Source: Anaerolineales bacterium (GTDB lineage: Bacteria; Chloroflexota; Anaerolineae; Anaerolineales; UBA11579). From it: a stretch of 64,000 nucleotides of DNA. The stretch lies in assembly GCA_016932165.1 (NCBI GenBank), contig JAFGDK010000012.1, forward strand, positions 37,029-101,028. The letters are read 5' to 3'. The notes under the pieces were generated by a model that saw only the letters and a program-made list of their open reading frames with translations, ran no database searches and was not told where the DNA came from. Below, in pieces: positions 1 through 8,887 of the stretch. The translations under genes were made by a program, and so were the position numbers. The first letter of the stretch is position 1, and every line of letters begins with the position of its first letter.

Positions 1-220
1 TCGATTGCTTTGAGAGCGCTTTGGTCAGCCAGGTTGAGTTTGCGGAAATTGCAACAAAATCATTCAGGGTGGTTTTTTGGGTTCCCTTTAATCCAAAGGT
101 GTTATCAATCACCCAGTTACTGCCTTTTCGACGCAAATAAGCCCCCCATTCCAAAGTTGAATGCTGGCTTGCATAACGCAGGCAGTCAGAAAGTCTTTGC
201 TTTTTAGATCCCAACAACAA
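1..220 (-). CDS. Possible 5' part of an unidentified gene, cut by the window edge
   Basis: On the minus strand one frame stays open from about position 220 to the edge, roughly 70 codons. It contains a plausible protein-like stretch (for example WGAYLRRKGSNWVIDNTFGL). There is no ATG; the only candidate starts are three consecutive TTG codons at 212-220, without a clear ribosome binding site. I do not recognise the product. It could equally be a decayed gene or chance. Nothing else is visible in the 339 bases before ald except a TATACT box at 290-295 that may serve ald. Confidence 0.2.
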   Translation of the reverse strand, partial: MLLGSKKQRLSDCLRYASQHSTLEWGAYLRRKGSNWVIDNTFGLKGTQKTTLNDFVAISANSTWLTKALSKQS

Positions 221-339
221 CCCTCCAGATTGTTAGCATTATAGAATAAAATACCCGCTTTTGCCTGCCATAACCAACCCCCAACATGATATACTCGTGC
301 ATAGAGATTGCCCCTTCCAGCAAAACAGGAGCAGACCAG

Positions 340-1419
340 ATGAATATTGGAATTCCTAAAGAAAGCCGCCCCTCAGAATACCGGGTTGGGATGTCCCCCG
401 CCGGTGTAAAACGGCTCACCAATCGCGAGCACAAATGTTTTGTAGAACACGATGCCGGCAAATTTGCGGGATTCAGCGACCTGGATTTTGAAAACGCGGG
501 GGCAACAATTGTCTATTCAGCTCACGAAGCCTTCGCACGCGCAGACCTGGTGCTGAAGGTTGCCAGACCGCAAGAATCAGAACTGGCTTTGATCAGGCCA
601 GGGGCAATATTGTGTGGTTTTCTTCATCTCGCCGCTGCCAGTCAATCCAAGATTGATACTTTGCTTGAAAACAAGATCACTACCATCGCTTACGAACAAA
701 TCCAAAGGTCAGACGGCAAGCGGCCTGTAATGCGGATGATGAGTGAGCTGGGCGGCAGCCTGCTGCCCCAGATTGCTGCTCATTTGCTGCAGAACAACAC
801 CGGAGGGAAAGGGATTCTGTTAAATGGGGCTGCTGGAATACCTCCAGCCGAGGTAGTGGTAATTGGGGCAGGTATGCTCGGCCTGTCGGCGATAAAAGCA
901 TTCTGCGGGGCAGGGGCGAATATCACAGCTTTGGATATTTCTACGGAAGCACTGCAAAATGCCAATGCAGTTTGCCCGCGCATCACCACAATGTATGCAA
1001 CCAAGGCAAATATTGAGATGACATGCATGTATGCGGATGTTGTCATCGCAGCAGCAGGAATCCCCGGTCAGATCGCACCGCAGATCATCACCAGGGAGAT
1101 TCTGAAAAAGATGAAACCGCGTTCGATCATCATTGACGCTGGAATTGACCAGGGAGGCTGTCTGGAAACCTCCCGCCCAACCACGCATGAAAACCCTACA
1201 TTTATTGTGGATAACGTAATTCACTACTGTGTCCCCAATATCTCCAGCATTGTTGCCAGAACGGCGACAAATGCTTTCTCCAATGTGATCTTTCAATACA
1301 TTGATGATGTTGCCAATCTTGGGATAGAGGCGGCGGTTAAAGCCAACCCTGAGATTCAAAAAGCTGTTTGCACACACGAGGGCAAAATCCAGAACCTGCT
1401 TAACCTAACACACGATTAA
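340..1419 (+). CDS. ald: Alanine dehydrogenase family protein
   Basis: Predicted NAD-dependent alanine dehydrogenase, converting L-alanine to pyruvate and ammonium in the cytoplasm. The protein (359 aa, close to the usual ~370) opens with the family motif GIPKESRPSEYRVGMSP. It has an HLAA segment matching the substrate-binding HLAA, a Rossmann nucleotide-binding loop G176-A-G178-M-L-G181, and the conserved AIDQGGC-like block as IDAGIDQGGCLETSRPTTH. The longer frame begins at 286, but the ATG at 340 has AGGAG eight bases upstream and matches the family N-terminus. It is first in an operon with a CoA-transferase and pyruvate kinase. The middle part is divergent from typical Ald, so a related transhydrogenase-alpha-like role cannot be fully excluded. 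Confidence 0.85.
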   Translation: MNIGIPKESRPSEYRVGMSPAGVKRLTNREHKCFVEHDAGKFAGFSDLDFENAGATIVYSAHEAFARADLVLKVARPQESELALIRPGAILCGFLHLAAASQSKIDTLLENKITTIAYEQIQRSDGKRPVMRMMSELGGSLLPQIAAHLLQNNTGGKGILLNGAAGIPPAEVVVIGAGMLGLSAIKAFCGAGANITALDISTEALQNANAVCPRITTMYATKANIEMTCMYADVVIAAAGIPGQIAPQIITREILKKMKPRSIIIDAGIDQGGCLETSRPTTHENPTFIVDNVIHYCVPNISSIVARTATNAFSNVIFQYIDDVANLGIEAAVKANPEIQKAVCTHEGKIQNLLNLTHD

Positions 1420-1432
1420 CAGGAATACTGCA

Positions 1433-2734
1433 ATGGAATGGATCAATAGATACAAATCACGTGTTGTCACAGCTGAAGAAGCGGTGAAGAACATCGAGGA
1501 TAACTTCCGCCTATTCATGACCGGCAATGTATCAGTACCTTTGAAGTTATTGGCCGCTCTGGTTGATCACGCCCCTAATTTGAAAGATGTGGAGATCGTA
1601 CAGGCACTTACCATCGGCGCGCAGGATTATGCTGCTCCTGAGATGGAAGGCCATTTGAGAATCAATACCATTTTTATCGACGGGAACGTTCGTCCAGCCG
1701 TGCACGAAGGACGGGCTGATTTCACCCCGGTGCTGTTATCTGAATTTCCTCTTCTTTTTACCCGAGGGTTGCTTCCCCTGGACGTAGCTTTAATTCACGT
1801 TTCTCCCCCAGATGAGCACGGCTTCTGCAGCCTGGGTGTTGAAGTGGGCTTAACCAAAAGCGCAGCCAATGCTGCCCGGATTGTGATCGCTGAAGTCAAC
1901 CAGCAGATGCCGCGTGCGCTGGGTGATTCATTCGTCCACGTAAGCAAACTTGATTACATGGTTCCGGTGGATTATGACTTACCGGAGCACGCCATGAGTG
2001 CGGTAGGCCCAACCGAAACCACCAGGCAAATTGCAGGATATTGCGCCGAATTGATCCCAGATGAAGCCACCATGCAAATGGGGATTGGCGCGATCCCGGA
2101 TGCGGTGTTAAAACACCTGTATGATAAAAAGGATTTAGGGATCCATACAGAGCTGTTTTCAGATGGGGTAATTGATTTGGTGAATGCCGGAGTCATCACA
2201 AACGCTAAAAAAACGCTTCACCAGGGCAAGATCATCGCCGGATTCATCATCGGAACCAAAAAACTGTACCGCTGGGTGCATGATAACCCCCTGATTGAGT
2301 TCCACCCGACAGAATACGTTAACGATCCTTTTGTGATCGCACAAAATCGCCGGATGGTGGCGATAAATTCCGCTATTGAGGTCGATCTCACCGGCCAAAT
2401 CTGTGCTGACAGTATCGGGTCTAAGTTGTACAGCGGTGTTGGAGGTCAGTTGGATTTTATCTACGGTGCAGCCCGTTCCCACGAGGGCGTTCCAATTATC
2501 ACCCTGCCAAGCACTGCCAAGGAAGATGAGATCAGCCGGATTATGCCCATGCTCAAACAGGGCGCCGGGGTGGTCACCTCCCGCAATCATGTCCATTATG
2601 TGATCACCGAATATGGAATTGCAGACCTGTACGGCAAGACAATCCGCCAAAGAGCCCAGGCCTTGATTAATGTGGCCCATCCAAAGTTTAGGGACAAACT
2701 GACCGCAAAAGCCAAGGAGATGAATTACATCTAA
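1433..2734 (+). CDS. Acetyl-CoA hydrolase/CoA-transferase (4-hydroxybutyrate CoA-transferase type)
   Basis: Family I-type CoA-transferase of the acetyl-CoA hydrolase/transferase family (433 aa), moving CoA between acyl groups, for example acetyl-CoA to acetate or 4-hydroxybutyrate. The likely catalytic glutamate is E240 in HTELFSDG, which forms the glutamyl-CoA intermediate in the family. SGVGGQLDF and ITEYGIADLYG are the C-terminal CoA-site motifs. AGGA lies about ten bases before the ATG. It follows ald by 13 bp and precedes pyk by 2 bp. This suggests fermentative conversion of alanine or pyruvate-derived acyl-CoA with energy recovery, but the true substrate cannot be read from sequence. 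Confidence 0.85.
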   Translation: MEWINRYKSRVVTAEEAVKNIEDNFRLFMTGNVSVPLKLLAALVDHAPNLKDVEIVQALTIGAQDYAAPEMEGHLRINTIFIDGNVRPAVHEGRADFTPVLLSEFPLLFTRGLLPLDVALIHVSPPDEHGFCSLGVEVGLTKSAANAARIVIAEVNQQMPRALGDSFVHVSKLDYMVPVDYDLPEHAMSAVGPTETTRQIAGYCAELIPDEATMQMGIGAIPDAVLKHLYDKKDLGIHTELFSDGVIDLVNAGVITNAKKTLHQGKIIAGFIIGTKKLYRWVHDNPLIEFHPTEYVNDPFVIAQNRRMVAINSAIEVDLTGQICADSIGSKLYSGVGGQLDFIYGAARSHEGVPIITLPSTAKEDEISRIMPMLKQGAGVVTSRNHVHYVITEYGIADLYGKTIRQRAQALINVAHPKFRDKLTAKAKEMNYI

Positions 2735-2736
2735 TC

Positions 2737-4164
2737 ATGTTATCTAACCGCAGAACCAAAATCGTCGCTACCATCGGCCCAGCCACCCAGGATGAGGTCA
2801 ATCTGCAAAAGCTGATCAAAGCAGGGATGAATGTGGCCAGGTTGAATTTCTCGCACGGCACCTATGATCTGCATGAACAAACCTACAATCACTTGCGAAA
2901 CATCAGCCACCGAATGGGAATTCCGGTTTGTATCATGCAAGACCTTCAAGGAGTGAAGATTCGCACCGGTGAAATCTTCATGACGATTTATCCCGGCGAA
3001 ACTGTGACCCTGACCACCGAACCTCCGATTGATGATACCCATATCTTTGTCGATTTTCCCGACATGCACCGGTACATGGAACCGGGCAAGCGAATCTTGC
3101 TGGATGATGGCAATCTGGAATTAAAAGTAGAACAGGTGGAGGGGAAGGAGATCACCTGTAGAGTCATCACTGGCGGTGAGGTGAGGCCCAACAAAGGTGT
3201 CAATTTGCCCGGGACAACCTTGGACATTCCAGGCTTCACAGAAAAAGATGAGGAAGATCTTAAGTTTGGCATGTCCCTTGGCGTCGACGCGGTGGCGGTC
3301 TCTTTCGTCACCAGCGCTGAGGATATCTCCCGCGTGCGGCGGGCAATCAGTGAGATAGGTGATAAAAAAAATTCACCAATCGTAATTGCCAAACTGGAGC
3401 GTCCTGAAGCATTGAACAATCTGGAAGAGATCATCCAAATCGCAGATGGAGTGATGGTGGCCAGAGGAGACCTGGGAGTAGAAATGCCCCCTCAAGAGGT
3501 GCCGATCATCCAGAAAAAGATCATCGAAACAGCCAACAGGCATCTGAAGATTGTGATCACTGCCACCCAGATGCTGGATTCAATGATCCACAACCCGCGC
3601 CCTACCCGAGCCGAAACCACCGACGTGGCCAATGCGATCTTCGATGGCTCAGATGCGGTGATGCTCTCTGGCGAAACCGCGGTAGGCGAATACCCCACCG
3701 AAACGATCATGATGATGGAAGCGATTATCTGCGAATCTGAAAAACATCTCAAGGAATGGGGCCGCTGGCACGGGTCACAATCTATCCAGTACAGCGATGA
3801 CGCCGAGGCGATTGCCGGGGCAGCCAAAGAACTGGCCCACGACCTGCATGTAAGCGCGGTGGTGGTATTCACCCAATCCGGCCGGACAGCCAGGATCATG
3901 TCAAAGGAAAGGCCGCGCGTGCCAATCGTGGGTTTCACCCCGGAGGATGACACCTTCAATAAAATGGCACTCTACCACGGTGTGTACCCATACAAAATTA
4001 AGAAGGCGCATTCGCTTGAAGAGATGCTGGCGTATGTGGATGAAGCCATGGTTGCTGCAACCCCGATTAAGTCTGGGCAGGAAGTAGTGGTGGTGTGCAG
4101 CTTCCCGGTCGGCAGCTATCTGCCGCCGAACCTGGCTTTGCTGCATAAGATCGGTGTGCATTGA
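2737..4164 (+). CDS. pyk: Pyruvate kinase
   Basis: Pyruvate kinase (475 aa), transferring phosphate from phosphoenolpyruvate to ADP. The N-terminus RRTKIVATIGPA, the metal-site block GVMVARGDLGVEMP and the strong signature ATQMLDSMI...NPRPTRAE...DAVMLSGETA (from about residue 276) are all present. The C-terminal allosteric domain carries FTQSGRTARI. One deviation is seen: the usual D-x-x-G-P-(K/E)-I-R loop reads D69-L-Q-G-V73-K-I-R76, with valine for proline. The start ATG is only 2 bp after the preceding stop, so translation is probably coupled. Last gene of the ald operon. Confidence 0.95.
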   Translation: MLSNRRTKIVATIGPATQDEVNLQKLIKAGMNVARLNFSHGTYDLHEQTYNHLRNISHRMGIPVCIMQDLQGVKIRTGEIFMTIYPGETVTLTTEPPIDDTHIFVDFPDMHRYMEPGKRILLDDGNLELKVEQVEGKEITCRVITGGEVRPNKGVNLPGTTLDIPGFTEKDEEDLKFGMSLGVDAVAVSFVTSAEDISRVRRAISEIGDKKNSPIVIAKLERPEALNNLEEIIQIADGVMVARGDLGVEMPPQEVPIIQKKIIETANRHLKIVITATQMLDSMIHNPRPTRAETTDVANAIFDGSDAVMLSGETAVGEYPTETIMMMEAIICESEKHLKEWGRWHGSQSIQYSDDAEAIAGAAKELAHDLHVSAVVVFTQSGRTARIMSKERPRVPIVGFTPEDDTFNKMALYHGVYPYKIKKAHSLEEMLAYVDEAMVAATPIKSGQEVVVVCSFPVGSYLPPNLALLHKIGVH

Positions 4165-4206
4165 GGATTATAGGCAAAGCCTCGGTAACCATCCGCCATT
4201 GATCAG

Positions 4207-4239
4207 AAAAAACGCCGCCCTGATCGGACGGCGTTTTTT
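4207..4239. terminator. Bidirectional intrinsic terminator between pyk and korB
   Basis: AAAACGCCG (4209-4217) and CGGCGTTTT (4229-4237) form a GC-rich stem flanked by A- and T-tracts, so it can end both the rightward pyk transcript and the leftward korAB transcript. Confidence 0.8.
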
Positions 4240-4258
4240 AAGTCTCCAAATATCCAGC

Positions 4259-5287
4259 TTAGAACATCTGGGCGTTGATCAGATCGAGCATCCCTTTTGG
4301 GGGACGAAGCTCTTCCTGTTGCATCCGGTTCAGAGCACGGTCCTCAGGCAGTTCGTACAGATCGATTAAAGATTTCGAGCTGGTATCCACAAAGATCAAG
4401 CCGGTGAGAAGGATGTCCTTCTGGTTGGCCTCCTGGACAGTTTTGATGGCATTGATCCGGTCGTAGGGATCATAATCACGATCCAGCTTTTGAAGCACTA
4501 CCTTGGAGCCATCATGCATCGTCACCTGCTGGACTGACCCTTCTTCAAATCCATCCTCAACTGTAATTTCTTGTTCTTTTGGAATAAAGTTGAAGTCGTG
4601 GATCATCTCACGGTGCTGTTTGCCCCAGCTGTAAGAGTGGTGGGATTCATCCCGGTTGTTAAAGGTCACACACGGGCTGATGATATCCAAAACGGAGATT
4701 CCATCGTGGCTGAAGGCTGCTTTCACCAGTTCCTTGACCTGAGCCGCATCACCGGCAAAGGATCTGGCAACGAAGGTGGCAGATGATGCCAGCGCTTCCA
4801 GTACGATGTCGATTGGCATATATAGGTTTTCACCCTGGCTTTTTAGCCGCAGCCCCAGCTCAGCCGTGGCAGAGAATTGTCCCTTGGTGAGGCCGTAAAC
4901 GCCATTATTCGCCACAATATACACCAGCGGCAGGTTGCGGCGGATGACATGCTTGAAATGTCCCATACCGATATTGGAAGTATCGCCGTCCCCGCTCATG
5001 GCAATCGCTTTCAGGCGGTGATCGCCAAATAAGCCGCCGGTGGCAACCGCTGGCATACGTCCGTGCAGGCTGTTGAAGCCAAACGAACGTCCCATGAAAT
5101 AGGTCGGGCTCTTGCTGGAGCAGCCGATCCCGCTGAATTTGAGTACATTTTCAGGGAGCAGGTCCAGCTCATAAGCGGCAGCCATGATCTGGTTGTTGAT
5201 CGAGTTATGACCACATCCCGCACACAGGGTTGTGGGAGCGCCGCGGTAATCTGCTTTGGTCAATCCAACATTATTTGTCTCAGCCAT
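4259..5287 (-). CDS. korB: 2-oxoacid:ferredoxin oxidoreductase, beta subunit
   Basis: Thiamine-diphosphate-binding beta subunit (342 aa) of a 2-oxoglutarate/2-oxoacid:ferredoxin oxidoreductase, which makes acyl-CoA, CO2 and reduced ferredoxin. Visible features are CAGCGH near the N-terminus (iron-sulfur or metal ligands in this subunit class), GIGCSS, and the TPP-binding motif GDGDTSNIGMGH followed by the NN of VANNGVYG. It starts one base after the korA stop, and its ribosome binding site GGAAGG lies within the end of korA. The two subunits form one enzyme. Substrate (2-oxoglutarate versus branched-chain or pyruvate) is not certain. Confidence 0.9.
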   Translation of the reverse strand: MAETNNVGLTKADYRGAPTTLCAGCGHNSINNQIMAAAYELDLLPENVLKFSGIGCSSKSPTYFMGRSFGFNSLHGRMPAVATGGLFGDHRLKAIAMSGDGDTSNIGMGHFKHVIRRNLPLVYIVANNGVYGLTKGQFSATAELGLRLKSQGENLYMPIDIVLEALASSATFVARSFAGDAAQVKELVKAAFSHDGISVLDIISPCVTFNNRDESHHSYSWGKQHREMIHDFNFIPKEQEITVEDGFEEGSVQQVTMHDGSKVVLQKLDRDYDPYDRINAIKTVQEANQKDILLTGLIFVDTSSKSLIDLYELPEDRALNRMQQEELRPPKGMLDLINAQMF

Positions 5288-5288
5288 C

Positions 5289-7130
5289 TTATTTTCCTTC
5301 CATATCGAGGATCGCCTTTGTCAGCCAGGCGGCAGACAAGGGCAGACCATCATGTTTGGGAAGTGATTTCATCTTTCCGCAGCCGGTGGGATATTCCATA
5401 TTTAAAATCTGCCAAAGCTGACCGTCCCGATTCAATTCGGGGACAAAGATCAGATTCTTTTCCTCGATGAACTGGATCACCTCCTCATGTAACGGCAGAG
5501 ACCGCAGGCGGAGGAAATCAACCTCAATCCCTTCTTCCCGCAGATAGTCAATTGTCTCAAGAATCGCCATTTCAGTGGAACCATACCCAATAATGCCGAT
5601 CTCGGCTTTCCCAGACCCGATCAATTCTGGTTTGGGCGTGTACTTCAGGGCAGTCTTAAATTTCTTCTTCAACCGGAGCATGTTAACTTCCCAATCTACC
5701 GGGTCTTCAGTGTAGGCCGCATATTCATCGTGTCCAGTCCCGCGGGCAAAGTAAGCCGCCCCGGGCATTTTATTCCCCGGCAGTGTGCGGTAGGTGATCG
5801 CATCCCCATCCACATCCAGATACCGTCCCCATTGCTTACCAAATTTCTTGGCGAAGTTCTCAAAGTCTTCTTCCCAGAGCACTTTGCCGCGGTCCATATC
5901 CACCTCAGGATACTGATATTTTTCAGACATCCAGTGGTTCATGCCCAGGTCCAGATCAGTCAGCACAAACACCGGTGTTTGCACCTGTTCGGCAATATCC
6001 AGCGCTTTCCAGCCAAACTCAAAACACTCGGTGACACTGGAGGGGAACAAAATGATATGCTGAGTATCGCCATGGCCCAGAAAATAAACCTGGGTGAGGT
6101 CTCCCTGAGCAGTGCGAGTGGGCAATCCCGTGCTGGGACCTACCCGCTGCACATCCCAGATTACCACCGGGATTTCAGAGTAATAGGCCAGACCGACAAA
6201 CTCCGTCATCAGGCTTAATCCGGGGCCGGAGGTCGAAGTCATCGCCCGCAGACCAGCCCAGCCCGCTCCGATCGACATGCCAATGGCAGATAATTCATCC
6301 TCAGCCTGGACAATGGCATAGGATTTGCCCCCGTCAACCAAATCATCCCGCAAACCACCAATATACGCGCCTAAAGATTCCGCCAGGGTGGAAGCTGGTG
6401 TTATCGGGTACCAGGCACAAAACTGCACACCGCCAAAAATCGCTCCCAGAGCTGCAGCGGTATTGCCGTCTGCCATTACGTAGCCATCGGTCAGGTTGAG
6501 CGGTTCAACATAGAAGGGATCAGTCTTCTCGAGGTTTTCAGCTGCCCACTGATAAGCTTTATCAATCACACCCATGTTGAGATCAATCGGTGTTTGCTTC
6601 CCGCTAAAATGGTATTCAATCGCTGACCGAATCATGCTCATGTCGATCTCCAGCATCTGGCTGAGGACACCGACATAGACCATATTGGCAACGTAATCCC
6701 TCAATTTGGGCGGTGCACCGGAATCTTTGGCCAGTTCTTTAGCTGGCATAGGGTAAATTGAAATATCCTCCCGGTTCAGATCCACCCGGATATGATCGGC
6801 ATAATAAAATGCCCCGCCAGGTTCAACTTTGGCCAAATCCTCCTGGATGGTAGCCGGATTCATTGCCACCACGATCTGGTGAGTCTCACTGCGAGCAGTG
6901 TAGCCATTTTTGTTAACCCGGATAGTGTACCAGGTGGGAAGCCCCTGAATATTGGAGGGAAATAGATTTTTCCCCGAGACCGGGATCCCCATTTTGAAGA
7001 AGGCACGCTGTAAAGTGAGGTTTGAAGTCTGGCTGCCCGACCCGTTGACAGTGGCAACTGTCATTGAGAAGTCATTCGCCAGCTTCTCTATCGAACCATT
7101 TCCTTTAATCTTTTCCTGGATACCAGACAT
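5289..7130 (-). CDS. korA: 2-oxoacid:ferredoxin oxidoreductase, fused gamma-alpha subunit
   Basis: 613-aa subunit in which the gamma domain (about residues 15-190) precedes the alpha/pyrimidine-binding domain with the family hallmark YPITPAST near residue 240. GIIGYGSTEMAI marks the C-terminal transketolase-like domain. This gamma-alpha fusion is typical of 2-oxoglutarate:ferredoxin oxidoreductases paired with a short beta subunit like the adjacent korB. The start has AAGGAG six bases upstream. It follows a FadR-type regulator by about 57 bp, probably in one transcript. Confidence 0.92.
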   Translation of the reverse strand: MSGIQEKIKGNGSIEKLANDFSMTVATVNGSGSQTSNLTLQRAFFKMGIPVSGKNLFPSNIQGLPTWYTIRVNKNGYTARSETHQIVVAMNPATIQEDLAKVEPGGAFYYADHIRVDLNREDISIYPMPAKELAKDSGAPPKLRDYVANMVYVGVLSQMLEIDMSMIRSAIEYHFSGKQTPIDLNMGVIDKAYQWAAENLEKTDPFYVEPLNLTDGYVMADGNTAAALGAIFGGVQFCAWYPITPASTLAESLGAYIGGLRDDLVDGGKSYAIVQAEDELSAIGMSIGAGWAGLRAMTSTSGPGLSLMTEFVGLAYYSEIPVVIWDVQRVGPSTGLPTRTAQGDLTQVYFLGHGDTQHIILFPSSVTECFEFGWKALDIAEQVQTPVFVLTDLDLGMNHWMSEKYQYPEVDMDRGKVLWEEDFENFAKKFGKQWGRYLDVDGDAITYRTLPGNKMPGAAYFARGTGHDEYAAYTEDPVDWEVNMLRLKKKFKTALKYTPKPELIGSGKAEIGIIGYGSTEMAILETIDYLREEGIEVDFLRLRSLPLHEEVIQFIEEKNLIFVPELNRDGQLWQILNMEYPTGCGKMKSLPKHDGLPLSAAWLTKAILDMEGK

Positions 7131-7187
7131 AGAATCTCCTTGGTTCCTTTTTGATGATGATCCTTTGTTGCTAATATAACCGCCAAA

Positions 7188-7856
7188 CTATCTGGCGTTT
7201 CGATCCTTAATTAAGTCCATATGAGCCAGCAGCAAACGGTAGCCCTGATCAAAATCACCCTGGGCTAATGCTTGCACAATCTGGGAATGGTACTGCCATA
7301 CAGATTTGAGATAGGCTAATTCAGTATACTGGTTTAAGCCCACAGCTTCGTAAGCGTCCCAATAGGCTTCCAGCAGTCCAACCACAAAAACATTCTCCAG
7401 TTTGCTGTAGATCGTCATGTGCAGGGCGCGGTGTTCTGCATGGGGCAGCTGCGGGGGTGAGGCCGAGAGTTTGGCATTGGCTTTATCTACCAGTTTTTGG
7501 AGGACCTCGATATCTGCAGGGGTAAGTTTTTCAACCGCCTGGTACCAATTATTGGCCTCAATCTGAATCCGCAAGGCTGAAAAATCCTGAAAATATGCCG
7601 GGTTTACGGAAAGCGCATAGGATAAACTCTGTTTAACTGCTGGCGTAAACGAGTATGGTCGCAGGGTAATTCCATGATGCGGCTGCACATCCACAAAGCC
7701 TAAACTGCGCGCCACGCTGAGCTGCTCGCGCAGTTTGGCAATACTCACCCGGTTTTCTTTTCCAATTTTTTGCAGGGAAGGAATATCAGCACAATCCGCG
7801 CTGCCATTCTCCCGCCTGGCTCTCGAAAGATATTTGATCAGGTCAAAATCGCTCAT
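7188..7856 (-). CDS. GntR-family (FadR/FCD) transcriptional regulator
   Basis: 222-aa regulator with an N-terminal winged helix (about residues 20-70, including LREQLSVARSLGFVDVQPHHGI). The C-terminal all-helical FCD ligand domain shows the spaced histidines HRALH, YHSQIVQAL and LLAHM that usually bind a metal and a carboxylate effector. It lies directly upstream of korAB on the same strand, so it probably senses an organic acid and controls this operon. The wing/recognition region is somewhat degenerate compared with classic GntR proteins. Confidence 0.8.
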   Translation of the reverse strand: MSDFDLIKYLSRARRENGSADCADIPSLQKIGKENRVSIAKLREQLSVARSLGFVDVQPHHGITLRPYSFTPAVKQSLSYALSVNPAYFQDFSALRIQIEANNWYQAVEKLTPADIEVLQKLVDKANAKLSASPPQLPHAEHRALHMTIYSKLENVFVVGLLEAYWDAYEAVGLNQYTELAYLKSVWQYHSQIVQALAQGDFDQGYRLLLAHMDLIKDRNAR

Positions 7857-7930
7857 TGTGTTTCTCTATCCAACCGGGTGATAATTGATCAGTTTGATAA
7901 TATTAATCGGATGAATTAGAGGATTTCTAT

Positions 7931-7958
7931 TATACACAATACTTTCTATGGCACAAGG
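7931..7958 (-). promoter_or_regulatory. Candidate promoter of the FadR-korAB operon
   Basis: On the minus strand TTGTGC and TATAAT are separated by 16 bases, about 75 bases before the regulator start codon. The leader contains AT-rich partial palindromes around TTGATCA (7885-7891) that could be an operator; this is inference. Confidence 0.4.
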
Positions 7959-7993
7959 GAAGTCAGAATCAAGAATTTTTATCCGGGCACAGA

Positions 7994-8887
7994 TTACTGG
8001 AAAAGGTCAGGCAAAGTGCGCAGGGCTGCGGCAAGCCGTACGCCGTACCATGAGATCAGGCTGCCGTCGATTAAGCGGATTTTGCCATTACGCACAGCCG
8101 GCGTATCCGCGAGGGCATGTTCCAGAACAGCACGATCCGCCGGGGAGAATTTGTAAGGTTCATCTGGCAGCAGGATCAATTCGGGTTGGGCGGCAATCAC
8201 CTCCCCGGCTGTGATCCGGGGATACCGAGTGTCTCGCTCACCAGGCGGTTCGGCCTCCCCCAGACCCAGATCCGCTTCCAGGGGATACAACCGCTCTCGC
8301 TCAGCAAACACATTATGCCCGCCAAAAAGGCTGAGCACGTCAGCCATGTAGGTATCCTGGTTGAAGGTCATCCACCAATCCATTCCCTTGTGGACACCTA
8401 TCCAGATCGGACAGAAATATGGGATCTGGGGCATAGAATCTGCTGCAGCCCGGGCATAATCCAATCCAACCTGCAGCCCGTTGATCTGCGCAATGACCTT
8501 ATCTGTGTGAAACAGCCCCAAAAGCTGGCGCAAAAAGAACATCCCATCATCCACACTCCTGGGGAAAACAACCCAAACGGGAATATTTAACCCGGCAAGA
8601 GCTTCAACAGCATGCTTATCCGTCTCTTCCTGCCCGGCAATGACCAGATCGGGCTCCAATTCAGCGAGTACCTCAAGGTTGGGAAATTGGGGTCCGCCAA
8701 CCCTCACGATGGCAGCCAGCTCTGCTGCCGGGCGGGTACAATAATCTGAGATCCCGACAACCGACCCGCCAAATCCGAGCGCGAACAAACTCTCTGTAAC
8801 TGAAGGTACCAGGGAAACCACCCGCTGAGGGGGATTTTCCCAGTGGGGCATTTGATATTGTGGGTGTGGCGAGAGACCCACTTTCAC
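7994..8887 (-). CDS. TroA/BtuF-fold substrate-binding protein without a visible signal peptide
   Basis: 297-aa helical-backbone metal-receptor family protein, the fold of BtuF and siderophore-binding proteins. VVSLVPSVTESLFALGFG near residue 23 and ELEPDLVIAGQEE are characteristic. Unusually it has no signal peptide or lipobox: the chain starts directly with the mature-like sequence, and no ABC permease or ATPase gene is nearby. It may be a cytoplasmic cobalamin- or metal-binding protein. Its start overlaps the amidohydrolase stop by 4 bp (ATGA), so the two are translationally coupled. Confidence 0.7.
   Translation of the reverse strand: MKVGLSPHPQYQMPHWENPPQRVVSLVPSVTESLFALGFGGSVVGISDYCTRPAAELAAIVRVGGPQFPNLEVLAELEPDLVIAGQEETDKHAVEALAGLNIPVWVVFPRSVDDGMFFLRQLLGLFHTDKVIAQINGLQVGLDYARAAADSMPQIPYFCPIWIGVHKGMDWWMTFNQDTYMADVLSLFGGHNVFAERERLYPLEADLGLGEAEPPGERDTRYPRITAGEVIAAQPELILLPDEPYKFSPADRAVLEHALADTPAVRNGKIRLIDGSLISWYGVRLAAALRTLPDLFQ

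Noticed and set aside
820..1377. A 185-codon minus-strand frame opposite ald
   Set aside because: Shadow frame; ald motifs are on the + strand.
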